A stretch of DNA of 64,000 nucleotides. Source: Competibacter_A sp003527885 (GTDB taxonomy: Bacteria > Pseudomonadota > Gammaproteobacteria > Competibacterales > Competibacteraceae). The stretch spans positions 62,001 through 126,000 of the forward strand of contig DAORPQ010000003.1 of NCBI GenBank assembly GCA_035442025.1, read 5' to 3'. Below are positions 1 through 8,845 of the stretch, one piece after another. The position numbers and the translations under genes were made by a program. Under the pieces are notes generated by a model, which had not been told where the DNA came from, searched no databases, and saw only the letters and a program-made list of their open reading frames with translations. Every line of letters begins with the position of its first letter. Positions within the stretch are counted from its first letter, which is position 1.

Positions 1-300
1 CTATATGCGATTTTGGGCCGCGACGCGCCCGACAGTCTGGCGCAACGGCTGGCGGCGCGCCCCGCCCATCTGGAGCGCTTGCAGGCCCTGCTGGCCGAGG
101 GTCGTCTGATCCTGGCCGGACCGCTGCCCGCCATCGACAGCCCCGATCCCGGTTCGGCCGGTTTTCAGGGCAGCCTCATGGTCGTCGAATTCCCTTCGCT
201 GGAAGACGCCCGAACGTGGGCCAAGGCCGATCCTTATGTCGCCGCCGGGGTGTTCGCGGCGGTCGACGTGTATCCCTTCCGCAAGGTGCTGCCGGCGTGA
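1..300 (+). CDS. YciI-like protein, 5' end cut by window edge
   Basis: The frame is open from base 1 (L-Y-A-I-L-G-R) to the TGA at 298-300, so the true start lies just outside the window, probably one or two codons upstream. The 99 visible residues cover nearly a whole YciI domain (usual length about 95-100). They show the family pattern of an R-x-x-H-L-x-x-L helix, an L-x-x-A-G-P-L strand near residues 37-43, and a C-terminal segment ending in the VYPF motif. YciI proteins are small ferredoxin-like-fold proteins of uncertain biochemical role, and E. coli YciI has no proven substrate. The TGA overlaps the GTG of the next gene (GTGA), which suggests translational coupling with the BolA-like gene. 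Confidence 0.85.
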   Translation, partial: LYAILGRDAPDSLAQRLAARPAHLERLQALLAEGRLILAGPLPAIDSPDPGSAGFQGSLMVVEFPSLEDARTWAKADPYVAAGVFAAVDVYPFRKVLPA

Positions 301-587
301 CCGACCGGGTCGCCTTGCTCGACCAGCGGCTGCGCGCCGCGCTGGCGCCCGAGCGGCTGGAAATCGTGGATGACAGCGCCGCTCACGCCGGCCACGCCGG
401 AGCGCGCGAAGGCGGCCATTTTACGGTTCGCATCGTCTCGACCGCTTTTACCGGCAAGCCCCTCGTTCAGCGCCACCGTATGATTCATGCGGCGGTGGCC
501 GACCTCCTGCGCCGGGAGATTCACGCCTTGAGCATCAACAAGGCCCAAACCCCGGACGAAGCCCGTTCCTCAATCCCTGGAACCTAG
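297..587 (+). CDS. BolA/IbaG family protein
   Basis: A 96-residue protein starting at GTG 297, which overlaps the upstream stop. An upstream in-frame start at 216 would lie inside yciI and add non-homologous residues, so I reject it. The BolA fold is clear. Residues about 5-20 form the R-L-x-x-A-L-x-P-x-x-L-E-I-x-D-D-S segment. A G-H-F-T-V-R-I-V-S strand and a helix with R-H-R-M-I-H follow, then the conserved H-A-L-S-I motif before the C-terminus. BolA proteins pair with monothiol glutaredoxins to bind a [2Fe-2S] cluster and act in iron handling. The place between yciI and a parvulin gene is common in proteobacteria. The exact subgroup (BolA or IbaG) cannot be fixed by eye. Confidence 0.9.
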   Translation: MTDRVALLDQRLRAALAPERLEIVDDSAAHAGHAGAREGGHFTVRIVSTAFTGKPLVQRHRMIHAAVADLLRREIHALSINKAQTPDEARSSIPGT

Positions 588-608
588 CCTACGATGGAAA
601 CAACTCCG

Positions 609-1583
609 ATGAAAACCAACAAACTGACTTTCCCGCTGCTGGTCTTGTCCTCCGCGCTGCTATCCGGCGCGGCGCTGGCTGCCGATGACAAGAAAGCCGA
701 AGCGGCCCCTCCGACCGCTCCGACCGCTCCGACCGCGCTGACCGCTCCGGCGCCAACCGCCAAACCGGTCGAATTCACCATTCCCGATCCGGTCGCGGTG
801 GTCAACGGCAAAGCGATCCCCAAGGTGGCGTTCGAGCAGTATGTCCAGCAGTTGCGCGGCCGCACCAAGGTCGACTCGCCCGAGGCCAGCAAGTCATTGA
901 TCGAGCAACTGGTCCTGGAAGAATTGCTGGTCCAGCAAGCCGACAAGCAGAAGCTGGCCGAGACCCCGGAGATCAAGCAGCAGTTGGCCATGGTCCAGCG
1001 CAGCCTGCTGGCCAGTAGCGTGATCCGCCGGATGTTGAGCGACAACGCGCCCAGCGAAGACGCCATCAAGAAAGAGTATGAAACCGCCACGGCGGCGATG
1101 AAGGGTAAAGAGTATAAGGCCAGCCATATTTTGGTGGACTCCGAGGACAAGGCTAAGGAAATCATCGCCGAACTCAAGAAAGGCGGCAATTTCGCCGAAT
1201 TGGCCAAAGCCAAATCCAGCGACAGCTCCAAGGACAACGGCGGCGATCTGGGCTGGTTCACGCCGAGCATGATGGTGCCGCCGTTCGCGCAAGCGGTCGC
1301 CAAGATGGAAAAAGGCAAATACAGCGAACAGCCGGTGCAAACCTCGTTTGGCTGGCACGTCATTCAGTTGGAGGACATCCGCGATGCGACTCCGCCCTCT
1401 ATGGACGAGTTGAAGCCACAAATCACCCAGATGCTGCAAAGCCGGATGGTGAACGATTATCTGGAAAAACTGAAAGCCGAGGCCAAGGTCGAGGTCAAGG
1501 AAATCCAGGTCAGCGAAGCCGCCAAGCCGGCGGCGGAACCCGCCAAAGCCGTCAAGGAAGAAAAGAAAGAAGAGAAGAAGTAA
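609..1583 (+). CDS. Periplasmic peptidyl-prolyl cis-trans isomerase, parvulin (PpiC/SurA) type
   Basis: About 324 residues. The start at ATG 609 is preferred over ATG 594 because the Lys-containing n-region then leads directly into a hydrophobic core ending in the signal peptidase site GAALA (about residue 24), with a GGAA at 596-599 acting as a possible ribosome site. After a Pro/Thr/Ala spacer, residues about 50-150 form a SurA-type N-terminal chaperone helix bundle beginning VAVVNGKAIP. The parvulin domain lies near 155-255, with ASHILV, GGDLGWF and a phenylalanine-rich SFGWHVI motif. A Lys/Glu-rich tail ends the protein. It probably assists folding of outer-membrane or exported proteins in the periplasm. 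It is similar in plan to SurA/PrsA-like foldases but has one parvulin domain, so I do not call it SurA. Confidence 0.9.
   Translation: MKTNKLTFPLLVLSSALLSGAALAADDKKAEAAPPTAPTAPTALTAPAPTAKPVEFTIPDPVAVVNGKAIPKVAFEQYVQQLRGRTKVDSPEASKSLIEQLVLEELLVQQADKQKLAETPEIKQQLAMVQRSLLASSVIRRMLSDNAPSEDAIKKEYETATAAMKGKEYKASHILVDSEDKAKEIIAELKKGGNFAELAKAKSSDSSKDNGGDLGWFTPSMMVPPFAQAVAKMEKGKYSEQPVQTSFGWHVIQLEDIRDATPPSMDELKPQITQMLQSRMVNDYLEKLKAEAKVEVKEIQVSEAAKPAAEPAKAVKEEKKEEKK
711..746 (+). repeat. Four imperfect 9-bp tandem repeats in the parvulin spacer
   Basis: Four units close to CCGACCGCT follow one another and encode the TAP-TAP-TAL-TAP part of the linker just behind the signal peptide. The unit is a multiple of three, so copy-number change would only alter linker length. 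Confidence 0.7.
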
Positions 1584-1607
1584 CCGCGAATCCTGTTAGC
1601 GCTTCCG

Positions 1608-1629
1608 CCCTCTCCCGCACGGGCGAGGG
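1608..1629. terminator. Possible bidirectional terminator between ppiC-type gene and ligA
   Basis: CCCTCtCCCG...CGGGcGAGGG forms a strong GC stem with one mismatch, placed between two convergent genes. There is only a weak T-rich stretch after it (TGTTTAT), so efficiency is uncertain. Confidence 0.5.
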
Positions 1630-1632
1630 TGT

Positions 1633-3654
1633 TTATCCCCCCAACAACGCCAGCAACCCCGCCTCGTCCAACACCGTCACCCCGAGTTCCCGCGCTTTAT
1701 CCAGCTTGGAACCGGCATCGCGGCCCGCCACGACGTAACCGGTCTTCTTGGACACGCTGCCCGCCACCTTGGCGCCCAAGGCCCGCAGCCGGGCGGTGGC
1801 CTGATCGCGGCTCAGCGACTCCAGGGTTCCGGTCAACACCACCGTCTTGCCGGCGAGCGTGCGAGCGCCGCTTGCGGGTTGCGCTGTTTCAGGCCAGTGC
1901 ACGCCGGCGGCCCGCAACCGCGCGACAATTTCCAAATTGTGCGGTTCTTGAAAAAACACCCGGATCGCCGCCGCCACCACCGGGCCGACATCGGGCACTT
2001 GCCGCAGCCGTTCTTCATCCACCGCCAGCAACGCATCCAGCGCGCCGAAATGCTCCGCCAGCGCCAAAGCCGTCGACTCGCCGACTTCACGGATGCCGAG
2101 CGCGTACAGGAAGCGCGCCAGCGTGGTGGTTTTCGCCCGTTCCAACGCCTCGGCCAGCTTGGCGGCGGATCTCGCGCCCATCCGCTCCAGCTCCGCCACT
2201 GCGCCCACATCGAGCGAAAACAAATCGGCGGGATCGCGCACCAGTTCCCGCTCGACCAGTTGCTCGACCAGCTTGTCGCCCAACCCATCGATATCCAAGG
2301 CCCGGCGCGAGGCGAAATGGCGGATCGCCTCCTTGCGCTGCGCCCGACAATATAAACCACCCACGCAACGCGCCACGGCTTCGCCTGCGGCGCGCTCGAC
2401 GCGCGACCCGCACACCGGACAGGTTTCCGGCATGGCGTAGGGCCGCGCCTCGGGCGGGCGGCGCTCCAACACCACCCCGATGACCTCGGGAATCACATCG
2501 CCGGCCCGGCGCACTTGCACGGTATCGCCGACCCGCACATCCTTGCGGGCGATTTCACCGGCATTGTGCAGGGTCGCGTTGGTGACGGTGACCCCGCCCA
2601 CGAACACCGGCCTGAGCCGCGCCACCGGCGTGATCGCCCCGGTGCGACCGACTTGCACCTCGATGGCCTCGACCACGGTCAGTTCTTCCTGAGCGGGGAA
2701 TTTGTGGGCCACCGCCCAGCGCGGCTCGCGGGTGCGAAAACCCAATTGCCGCTGCCAGTCGAGGCGATTGACCTTGTACACCACCCCATCGATATCGAAA
2801 GGCAAGGTGGCGCGCTTCGCGGCAATAGCTTGGTGGAACGCGATCAAGCCCTCTGCGCCTTGCGCCACCGCCCGCTCGTCGCTCACCGGAAAGCCCCAGT
2901 TCACCAGCGCGTCGAGCACCTCGCCGTGGGTCGCGGGCGCTTCCCAGCCCCGCGTCTCGCCCAAGCCATAGGCGAAAAAAGACAGCGGGCGTTTCGCCGC
3001 GATGGTCGGGTCGAGCTGGCGGATGCTGCCGGCCGCGCCGTTGCGGGGATTGACCAGCGCGGGCAAGTTCGCCGCCCGCTGCCGGGCGTTGTAGCGCTCG
3101 AAATCCGGGCGGCTCATGTACACTTCGCCACGCACCTCCAACACGTCCGGCGCGACGCCGCGCAGCCGCAGCGGCACCGCCTTGATGGTGCGCGCGTTCT
3201 GCGTGACCTCCTCGCCGGTCTCGCCATCGCCGCGGGTGGCGGCCTGCACCAGCCGGCCCTTTTCGTAGCGCAAGCCGATCGCCAAACCGTCGAATTTCAG
3301 TTCGCAGGCGTACTCCACGGGTTCGGCCGCCGCCCCCAAACCCAGTTCGCGCCGTACCTGGGCGTCGAACGCCTTGGCCCCGCCCGAACCGATATCGGTT
3401 TCGGTGCGGATCGAGAGCATGGCCACGCGATGCCGGACCGGCTCGAAGCGATCGAGCGCCTTGCCCCCCACCCGTTGGGTCGGGGAACCGGCATCGGCCA
3501 ACTCGGGATATTGGGCTTCGAGCGCCTGCAATTCCCGAAACAGCCGATCGTATTCGGCGTCGGGAACGGTCGGCTCATCCAGCGCGTAGTAGCGGTAATT
3601 GTGCTGGTCGAGCTGAGCGCGTAGCTCCAAGGCTCGCTGGGCGGCGGCCGTCAT
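1633..3654 (-). CDS. ligA: NAD-dependent DNA ligase LigA
   Basis: 673 residues, the normal size for bacterial LigA. It seals nicks in duplex DNA with NAD as adenylate donor, during replication and repair. In order, it has the NAD-binding Ia region at the N-terminus (H-N-Y-R-Y-Y, D-A-E-Y-D), the adenylation domain with the AMP-accepting lysine in C-E-L-K-F-D-G (about residue 118), the OB fold, the four-cysteine zinc site (C-P-V-C-G ... C-V-G-G-L-Y-C near 405-430), helix-hairpin-helix repeats (about 450-585) and a C-terminal BRCT domain (about 595-670). It starts at ATG 3654, 35 bp behind zipA. The order smc-zipA-ligA is conserved in many gammaproteobacteria, so it is probably co-transcribed. 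Confidence 0.98.
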   Translation of the reverse strand: MTAAAQRALELRAQLDQHNYRYYALDEPTVPDAEYDRLFRELQALEAQYPELADAGSPTQRVGGKALDRFEPVRHRVAMLSIRTETDIGSGGAKAFDAQVRRELGLGAAAEPVEYACELKFDGLAIGLRYEKGRLVQAATRGDGETGEEVTQNARTIKAVPLRLRGVAPDVLEVRGEVYMSRPDFERYNARQRAANLPALVNPRNGAAGSIRQLDPTIAAKRPLSFFAYGLGETRGWEAPATHGEVLDALVNWGFPVSDERAVAQGAEGLIAFHQAIAAKRATLPFDIDGVVYKVNRLDWQRQLGFRTREPRWAVAHKFPAQEELTVVEAIEVQVGRTGAITPVARLRPVFVGGVTVTNATLHNAGEIARKDVRVGDTVQVRRAGDVIPEVIGVVLERRPPEARPYAMPETCPVCGSRVERAAGEAVARCVGGLYCRAQRKEAIRHFASRRALDIDGLGDKLVEQLVERELVRDPADLFSLDVGAVAELERMGARSAAKLAEALERAKTTTLARFLYALGIREVGESTALALAEHFGALDALLAVDEERLRQVPDVGPVVAAAIRVFFQEPHNLEIVARLRAAGVHWPETAQPASGARTLAGKTVVLTGTLESLSRDQATARLRALGAKVAGSVSKKTGYVVAGRDAGSKLDKARELGVTVLDEAGLLALLGG

Positions 3655-3689
3655 GGCAGGCGTCGTTCCGGCGGCAACTTCGGTGCGGG

Positions 3690-4568
3690 CTAGCGCGCCG
3701 CCCGCTCTAATTTGGCCACCCTATCGCGCAGGTTCAGCAGGCCCTGATTGGTCAGCTTGTGGCGGTGTTCGTCGCAAATCACGCCGCCCAGCTTGCGGGC
3801 GACTTGATCGACGGCGAGCACTAACAGGTCCAACGCTTTCATGCCGTCCAGCGGGCCGGGCAAGGCCATGAAGACCAACAAACCCGGCGTGGCCAACTCG
3901 TCCAGCGTCTCCGGCTGGAACGAGCCCGGCTTGCGCAGGTGCGCCAGACTGAACACCGGGGTATACATGGAGGTCGCGCCTTCCGGGTGGCGTTCGAACA
4001 AACCCGCCTCGCTCAGCAAGAAACCCGCCTCTTCGGCCGCCGCTTGGATATCGACCCCCTTGAACAACCGATGGCGCGGCGCGAGGATGGTCAAGGCGAT
4101 GGTGGTCTTGGGCGGGGGTGAGGCTTGGGCCATCGGCGGTGACTGGACTGCGGGATTCGGCGGTGCGGGCGGCGTTTGGCCGGGCGTCTTGCCCGGCAGC
4201 TTCTTCTTAAAGTCCTTCAAACCGTTCATGCGCTTGGCCAGCGTCAGCGGCGGCCTGACCGGCGGAGCCGCGCGTTCGGCGGCGGCGTCGCGCGGGATCG
4301 GCCGAATTTCGACGTCCACCAGTATCTTATCGGCCAAATGGTGATCGGGGGTCACCCGGCCCACCCCGTTGATTTCGTGTCCCTCAAGCGCTTCTTCCGC
4401 CAAATTGGAAGAGGTGTCGCCCAACTTCGGTTCGCTCGCTGAAGACCGGCGCCGCCGTTTGCGGATTTCTTCTTTCAGGCGCGCGCGGATACCCCAAAGA
4501 TAGATCAGGGTGATCGCGACAATCCCGATACCGGCCAGCAGCCACTGTAATTGCGTTTTCTCTTCCAT
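3690..4568 (-). CDS. zipA: Cell division protein ZipA
   Basis: 292 residues. ZipA anchors FtsZ to the inner membrane at the division site. A single N-terminal membrane segment (WLLAGIGIVAITLIYLWGI, about residues 9-27) leads into a basic R/K-rich stretch and a Pro-rich linker (about 35-150). The C-terminal ZipA domain (about 155-288) then contains the hydrophobic strand pattern that binds the FtsZ tail (M-Y-T-P-V-F-S-L-A and P-G-L-L-V-F-M). The linker is shorter than in E. coli (328 residues in total). Position between smc and ligA supports the call. Confidence 0.93.
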   Translation of the reverse strand: MEEKTQLQWLLAGIGIVAITLIYLWGIRARLKEEIRKRRRRSSASEPKLGDTSSNLAEEALEGHEINGVGRVTPDHHLADKILVDVEIRPIPRDAAAERAAPPVRPPLTLAKRMNGLKDFKKKLPGKTPGQTPPAPPNPAVQSPPMAQASPPPKTTIALTILAPRHRLFKGVDIQAAAEEAGFLLSEAGLFERHPEGATSMYTPVFSLAHLRKPGSFQPETLDELATPGLLVFMALPGPLDGMKALDLLVLAVDQVARKLGGVICDEHRHKLTNQGLLNLRDRVAKLERAAR

Positions 4569-4631
4569 AAATACAAGGCCCCAGATTGCGCCAGCCGCAA
4601 CCAGTTTTCGCCACGGTTATTTTATTGGAGC

Positions 4632-4673
4632 GGTCTCTCCTGACGCGGCCGCGCCAGGGTCGGGGAGAGGACC
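4632..4673. other. Inverted repeat in the 199-bp smc-zipA gap
   Basis: GGTCTCTCC pairs with GGAGAGGACC with one bulged base, around a 23-base centre. It sits between the smc stop and the zipA start on the minus strand. It has no T-run on either side, so it may be a leader structure, a processing site or a dispersed repeat rather than a terminator. No gene is visible in the rest of 4569-4767. Confidence 0.45.
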
Positions 4674-4767
4674 CCACCGTTCCGTCTATAAAGGAATTAC
4701 TTTAACAAATGCCGCCGGCCGCCGCATTATCCGTCAGCGCCAACCCGGCGCGGAGCCGCGCGCGCTT

Positions 4768-7700
4768 TCAACAGCCCGCCTCGGCCAACCGCACCGCCGC
4801 CTCGACATCGACCGCGACCAGCCGAGAGACGCCCGGCTCCTGCATGGTCACCCCCGCCAGATGCCGGGCGATTTCCATGGTCGCTTTGTTGTGGGTGACA
4901 AAGATGAATTGCACCCGCGCCGACAGTTCCTGAACCAACGCGCCAAACCGGCCGATGTTGGTTTCGTCCAACGGTGCGTCCACTTCATCCAGCAGACAGA
5001 AGGGGGCGGGATTGAGCTGGAAAATGGCGAACACCAGAGCGATGGCGGTCAAGGCCTTCTCACCGCCGGACAGCAAGCTGATCGCGCCGATCCGCTTGCC
5101 GGGCGGTTTGGCCATGATCGCCACGCCGGCATCCAACACATCGTCGCCGACCAGCGTCAAATGGGCCTGCCCCCCGCCGAACAAGCGCGGAAACAAGGCG
5201 CCCAATCCGGTGCTAACCCGCTCGAAGGTCTCCTGAAACCGGGTGCGGGTCTCGCCGTCGATCTTGCGAACAGCGCTCTCCAGGGCGGTTAAGGCGTCCA
5301 GCAAATCAGCGTTTTGCGCGTCCAGAAACTGTTTGCGCTCGGCCAGTTGCGCGCACTCCTCGACCGCCGCCAGATTGATCGGACCCAGCCGCTGAATCCG
5401 CCGTTCGACTTGCGCCAGCCGCTCCAGCCAGTCCGCCTCGGTCGCGCCCGGCTCCAGCTTTAACAGCGTCGGCTCCGGCTCCGCCCCGAGTTCGCGCAGT
5501 TGCTCGCCCAGAGTGTCCTGGCGGATGCGGGCTTCGCTCCAAGCCAGCCGCCGGTCCTCGATCGCCCGGCGCCGCGCCTCTGCCCGCTGTTCGCAGCGGC
5601 CGCGGCTTTGTTCCGCCTCCGCCAATGCCGCTTCCTGGGCATCCAGCGCTTGGCGCGCTTCCCGCAGTTCCGCTTCGACCGTGAGTTGCGTTTCAAGGCA
5701 ACGCGCCAGCTCATCCTCGGCGGTCGCCAGCGCCGCATCGCCCGCGGTATCGTCCGCTGGCTCCAGACGTTCGTGCTGGAGCTGCAACTGGCAGCGTTGT
5801 GCGTCCAACCGCTCCAGCGCTTGTCTGACGGCGGCCAGTTGCGCCCGCAAGGTTTCGCCGGCCGCCGTCTGACGCGCCACCTCGCGGCGGGCGGCGTCCG
5901 CGCGGGCCTGCGCTTGGCGCATCGCCTCGCTCGCCCGCTCGCGCGCGTCGAGCAGGTTGGCGCGTTCCGCCTGCAAGTCCTGCCGCGCCGCCAAGGCCTC
6001 ATCCAGCCGCAGCCGCGCCAGTTGCAGCTGCTCTCGGTCGTGGCGGCCTCGCTCTTCCAGCTCTGCCCGCTCCTCCACGAGGTGGGCGCCCCGGTCGCGC
6101 GCCTGTCGCCACTGGACCCGTAACGCCTGCAACTGGCCTTGAATCCGAGCGTGGTCGCGCTGGCGGTCGCTGAGGGTCTGCTGCGCCTCCCGCCGTTGCC
6201 GCTCCAGCTCGTCGTGCAGCCGCATTCGGAGTTGCTCGGCGCGGGCCGAGCGCTCTTGCAAACGGCTCTCGGCCTCTTGTAGCTCTGGCTCCAGCCGACG
6301 GATTTCGCGCTCGCGCCGCAGCACGCCTCCATCGTCTCCGTCGCGAGCCAACCGCAACCAGTGTCGCCCGCACAACAGGCCGTCCGGCGTCACCAGCACC
6401 TCGCCCTCCGCCAAGCCGGCGCGACGGGCCAACGCCTCGGCCAAGCTGGCCGCCGTATCCACGCCATCAAGCAGGCCGAGCAGCGGCCACGGGGCCTGGA
6501 CCTTGACCGCCAGCCCGGCGGCCGCTCGGGCGTCGCGCTTGGCAACCGCCGGTTCGAACAGGGTCAACCGGCCGCGCAACCGCTCCTCGACCGCCGGCGC
6601 CAGCGCGCCCAAATCCGGCACACAGATCGCATCCAGCCAGTCGGCCAACACCGTTTCGACGGCGATCTCCCAACCGGGTTCCACGTCAAGCCGTTCGGCC
6701 AAACGGGGCGCTTGCGCCAGTTCCCGCCCTTGCAACCACTCGTTCACCTCCGCCGCATCCCGGCCCAGCGCCGCTTCCTGCAAGGTATGCAGCGATGTCA
6801 GCCGGCCGCGTCCGGCCTGAATCCGCTCGCGGGACAAGCGGATGTCCAGATCGGCCTGCCGTAACGCCTCTCGGGTGGCGCTCACCTCCGCCTCAAGGTC
6901 GGTCAGCCGTTGCTGGGCCTCCCGCACGTCTTCGGCAAGCGCCGGTTCCAGCCCCTCCAAACCGCCGCGCTGGCGGTCGAGTTCGGCGGCTGCCAGCTGA
7001 TCCTGCTCGTGCCGCAGCCGCTCCAGCCGCCGCTCGCCCTGCTCCAACTGGCGTTCGAGATGGCTGGTTCGGGTTTGTTCGACCTGTACCCGCTGCTCGA
7101 TTTCGCCGCTGTAGTGGCTGAAGCGGTCCCAGGCCGCCTGCCCGGCCTGCAAAGCGCTCGCGGCGGCGCTCAACCCCGCATCCGCTTCCCCCTCGCCGCT
7201 CCGCGCCTCGACCAGGTTGGGTTCGGCGGCGGCCAAGGCCTGGGTCCATTCCGTTTGCTGGATTCGATCTTGCGCCAGCTGCGCCTCGATCCGCGCCAAC
7301 GCGGTTGCGGTCTGGCGTCTATCCTCCTCGCGCCGCTCCCGTAATTCCTCCTGGTGCCGCACGTACTGTTCGAGCCGGCTGATTTCCGCGCCGGTCCGAT
7401 AGTAACGGCCCTGGGCCTCGTTATAGGCATCATTCAGTTCGGTCCGCCGCAGCCGCCCGGTTTCGAGCCGGGTTTCCAGCCGGCGCTGTTCGGCCAGGAT
7501 CGCCTCCAACCCGGTTTCCTCCCGGCGCAGGTCGCCTTGGTGCGACTCCAGCTCGGCGCGCAGCGCCCGCCAGCGCAGGCTCAGCAGTTCGGCCTTGAGG
7601 CGGCGTTCCTCGGCGCGGCATTCGCGGTACTGGGCGGCGGCCCGCGCCTGCCGCTGCAAATGCTGGAGCTGGCGGCCCAGCTCCTCGCGCACGTCGTTCA

Positions 7701-8280
7701 GCCGTTCGAGGTTTTCGCGGGTGTGGCGGACGCGGGTTTCAGTCTCGCGGCGGCGCTCCTTGTACTTGGAAACCCCGGCCGCCTCTTCCAGAAAGATCCG
7801 TAATTCCTCGGGCTTGGCCTCGATCACCCGCGAAATCATGCCCTGCTCGATGATGGCGTAACTGCGCGGCCCCAGCCCGGTGCCCAGGAAGATATCGGCG
7901 ATATCGCGGCGGCGGCAGCGCGCGCCGTTGAGAAAGTAGCCGGATTGGCCGTCGCGGCCGACCGAGCGCTTGACGGCGATCTCGGCGTAACCGGCCCAGG
8001 GACCGCCCAGCCGGCCCTGCTGGTTGTCGAACACCAGCTCGATGGACGCCAGCCCGACCGGCTTGCGGGTGGCCGCGCCGTTGAAGATCACGTCGCTCAT
8101 GGTTTCGCCGCGCAGGCTGCGGGCCGAGCTTTCGCCCATCACCCAGCGCACGGCGTCGATGATGTTGGATTTGCCGCAACCGTTGGGGCCGACGATGCCG
8201 ACCAGATTGCCCGGCAAATGCAGCACCGTGGGGTCCACGAAAGACTTGAACCCCACCAACTTGATCTTGCTCAGCCGCAT
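4768..8280 (-). CDS. smc: Chromosome partition ATPase SMC
   Basis: 1170 residues, typical for SMC. It compacts and segregates the chromosome as a dimer with ScpA/ScpB (not in this window). The N-terminal head carries Walker A G-P-N-G-C-G-K-S-N (about 32-40). Two long coiled-coil arms (about 170-510 and 660-1000), rich in Arg/Glu/Gln/Leu, flank a globular hinge (about 515-640). The C-terminal head carries the ABC signature L-S-G-G-E-K (about 1073) and Walker B C-L-L-D-E-V-D-A-P-L-D. The start at ATG 8280 begins with the canonical M-R-L-S-K-I-K-L-V-G-F-K-S-F. It heads the smc-zipA-ligA set. Confidence 0.98.
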   Translation of the reverse strand: MRLSKIKLVGFKSFVDPTVLHLPGNLVGIVGPNGCGKSNIIDAVRWVMGESSARSLRGETMSDVIFNGAATRKPVGLASIELVFDNQQGRLGGPWAGYAEIAVKRSVGRDGQSGYFLNGARCRRRDIADIFLGTGLGPRSYAIIEQGMISRVIEAKPEELRIFLEEAAGVSKYKERRRETETRVRHTRENLERLNDVREELGRQLQHLQRQARAAAQYRECRAEERRLKAELLSLRWRALRAELESHQGDLRREETGLEAILAEQRRLETRLETGRLRRTELNDAYNEAQGRYYRTGAEISRLEQYVRHQEELRERREEDRRQTATALARIEAQLAQDRIQQTEWTQALAAAEPNLVEARSGEGEADAGLSAAASALQAGQAAWDRFSHYSGEIEQRVQVEQTRTSHLERQLEQGERRLERLRHEQDQLAAAELDRQRGGLEGLEPALAEDVREAQQRLTDLEAEVSATREALRQADLDIRLSRERIQAGRGRLTSLHTLQEAALGRDAAEVNEWLQGRELAQAPRLAERLDVEPGWEIAVETVLADWLDAICVPDLGALAPAVEERLRGRLTLFEPAVAKRDARAAAGLAVKVQAPWPLLGLLDGVDTAASLAEALARRAGLAEGEVLVTPDGLLCGRHWLRLARDGDDGGVLRREREIRRLEPELQEAESRLQERSARAEQLRMRLHDELERQRREAQQTLSDRQRDHARIQGQLQALRVQWRQARDRGAHLVEERAELEERGRHDREQLQLARLRLDEALAARQDLQAERANLLDARERASEAMRQAQARADAARREVARQTAAGETLRAQLAAVRQALERLDAQRCQLQLQHERLEPADDTAGDAALATAEDELARCLETQLTVEAELREARQALDAQEAALAEAEQSRGRCEQRAEARRRAIEDRRLAWSEARIRQDTLGEQLRELGAEPEPTLLKLEPGATEADWLERLAQVERRIQRLGPINLAAVEECAQLAERKQFLDAQNADLLDALTALESAVRKIDGETRTRFQETFERVSTGLGALFPRLFGGGQAHLTLVGDDVLDAGVAIMAKPPGKRIGAISLLSGGEKALTAIALVFAIFQLNPAPFCLLDEVDAPLDETNIGRFGALVQELSARVQFIFVTHNKATMEIARHLAGVTMQEPGVSRLVAVDVEAAVRLAEAGC

Positions 8281-8311
8281 GTGGACATCGGCCGTCGGTC
8301 GGCTATCCGAC

Positions 8312-8797
8312 TCAAGTGCGGCGGACCAAGGGTTGCAGCACGGCCTCGATGGCTTCCAGGTCCGGAATGATGACCGGCTGCTCCTGGTAGCGCGCCCAGC
8401 TCAGAATGCCCGGCAAGCCCAGGTCGTCATCGCCGATCTCCTGGTTCGACTTGAGATCTTCTCGTTGCAAGTTGATCGGTCGCGGCGCGGAAGTTCCCAA
8501 GATCCCGAAATGCGGCAGCCGGGCGTCGGCGCCCAAGCTATTGACGATGATGATCCGGGAATTGAGATCGGCCTCGGCCGCCACCCGAAAGATCAGCCGA
8601 CCCAGGCTGATCAGCGGCGTGGTCAAGTTGCGCCACAGCATGGCGCCGACCACCCAGTGCGGCGCCGATTCGATCTTGAGCGGGGTCGCGAAGGGCAGCA
8701 CTTCGACGATGACGCTGTTCGGCAGGATGGCCTGGCCACCCTGCACCGAAATCAACAGACAACGGAGACTTGCGGAAGCATCCATAACGGTATCCAT
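8312..8797 (-). CDS. chpC: CheW-like protein of the Pil-Chp system, ChpC-like
   Basis: 161 residues forming a single CheW-like domain. I see the strand L-L-I-S-V-Q-G-G-Q-A-I-L-P and the P-H-W-V-V-G-A-M-L-W-R loop. The latter replaces the usual G-x-x-N-x-R-G of CheW. A DLEAI... C-terminal helix follows. CheW proteins couple chemoreceptors to the CheA-type kinase; ChpC is the accessory CheW of the P. aeruginosa pilus chemosensory cluster and follows chpA there as well. The second Met (8785) is an equally possible start, and neither has a clear ribosome site. Distance to the chpA stop is 48 bp. Confidence 0.8.
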   Translation of the reverse strand: MDTVMDASASLRCLLISVQGGQAILPNSVIVEVLPFATPLKIESAPHWVVGAMLWRNLTTPLISLGRLIFRVAAEADLNSRIIIVNSLGADARLPHFGILGTSAPRPINLQREDLKSNQEIGDDDLGLPGILSWARYQEQPVIIPDLEAIEAVLQPLVRRT

Positions 8798-8845
8798 GAT
8801 AGGCGCGGGAATCGACCCAAGGGCCGAAACGGGAGCCGGCGCGCG

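Noticed and set aside
711..746. CRISPR-like array
   Set aside because: The repeat unit is 9 bp, lies in a coding linker and has no spacers. No cas genes or regular repeat-spacer arrays occur anywhere in the window.
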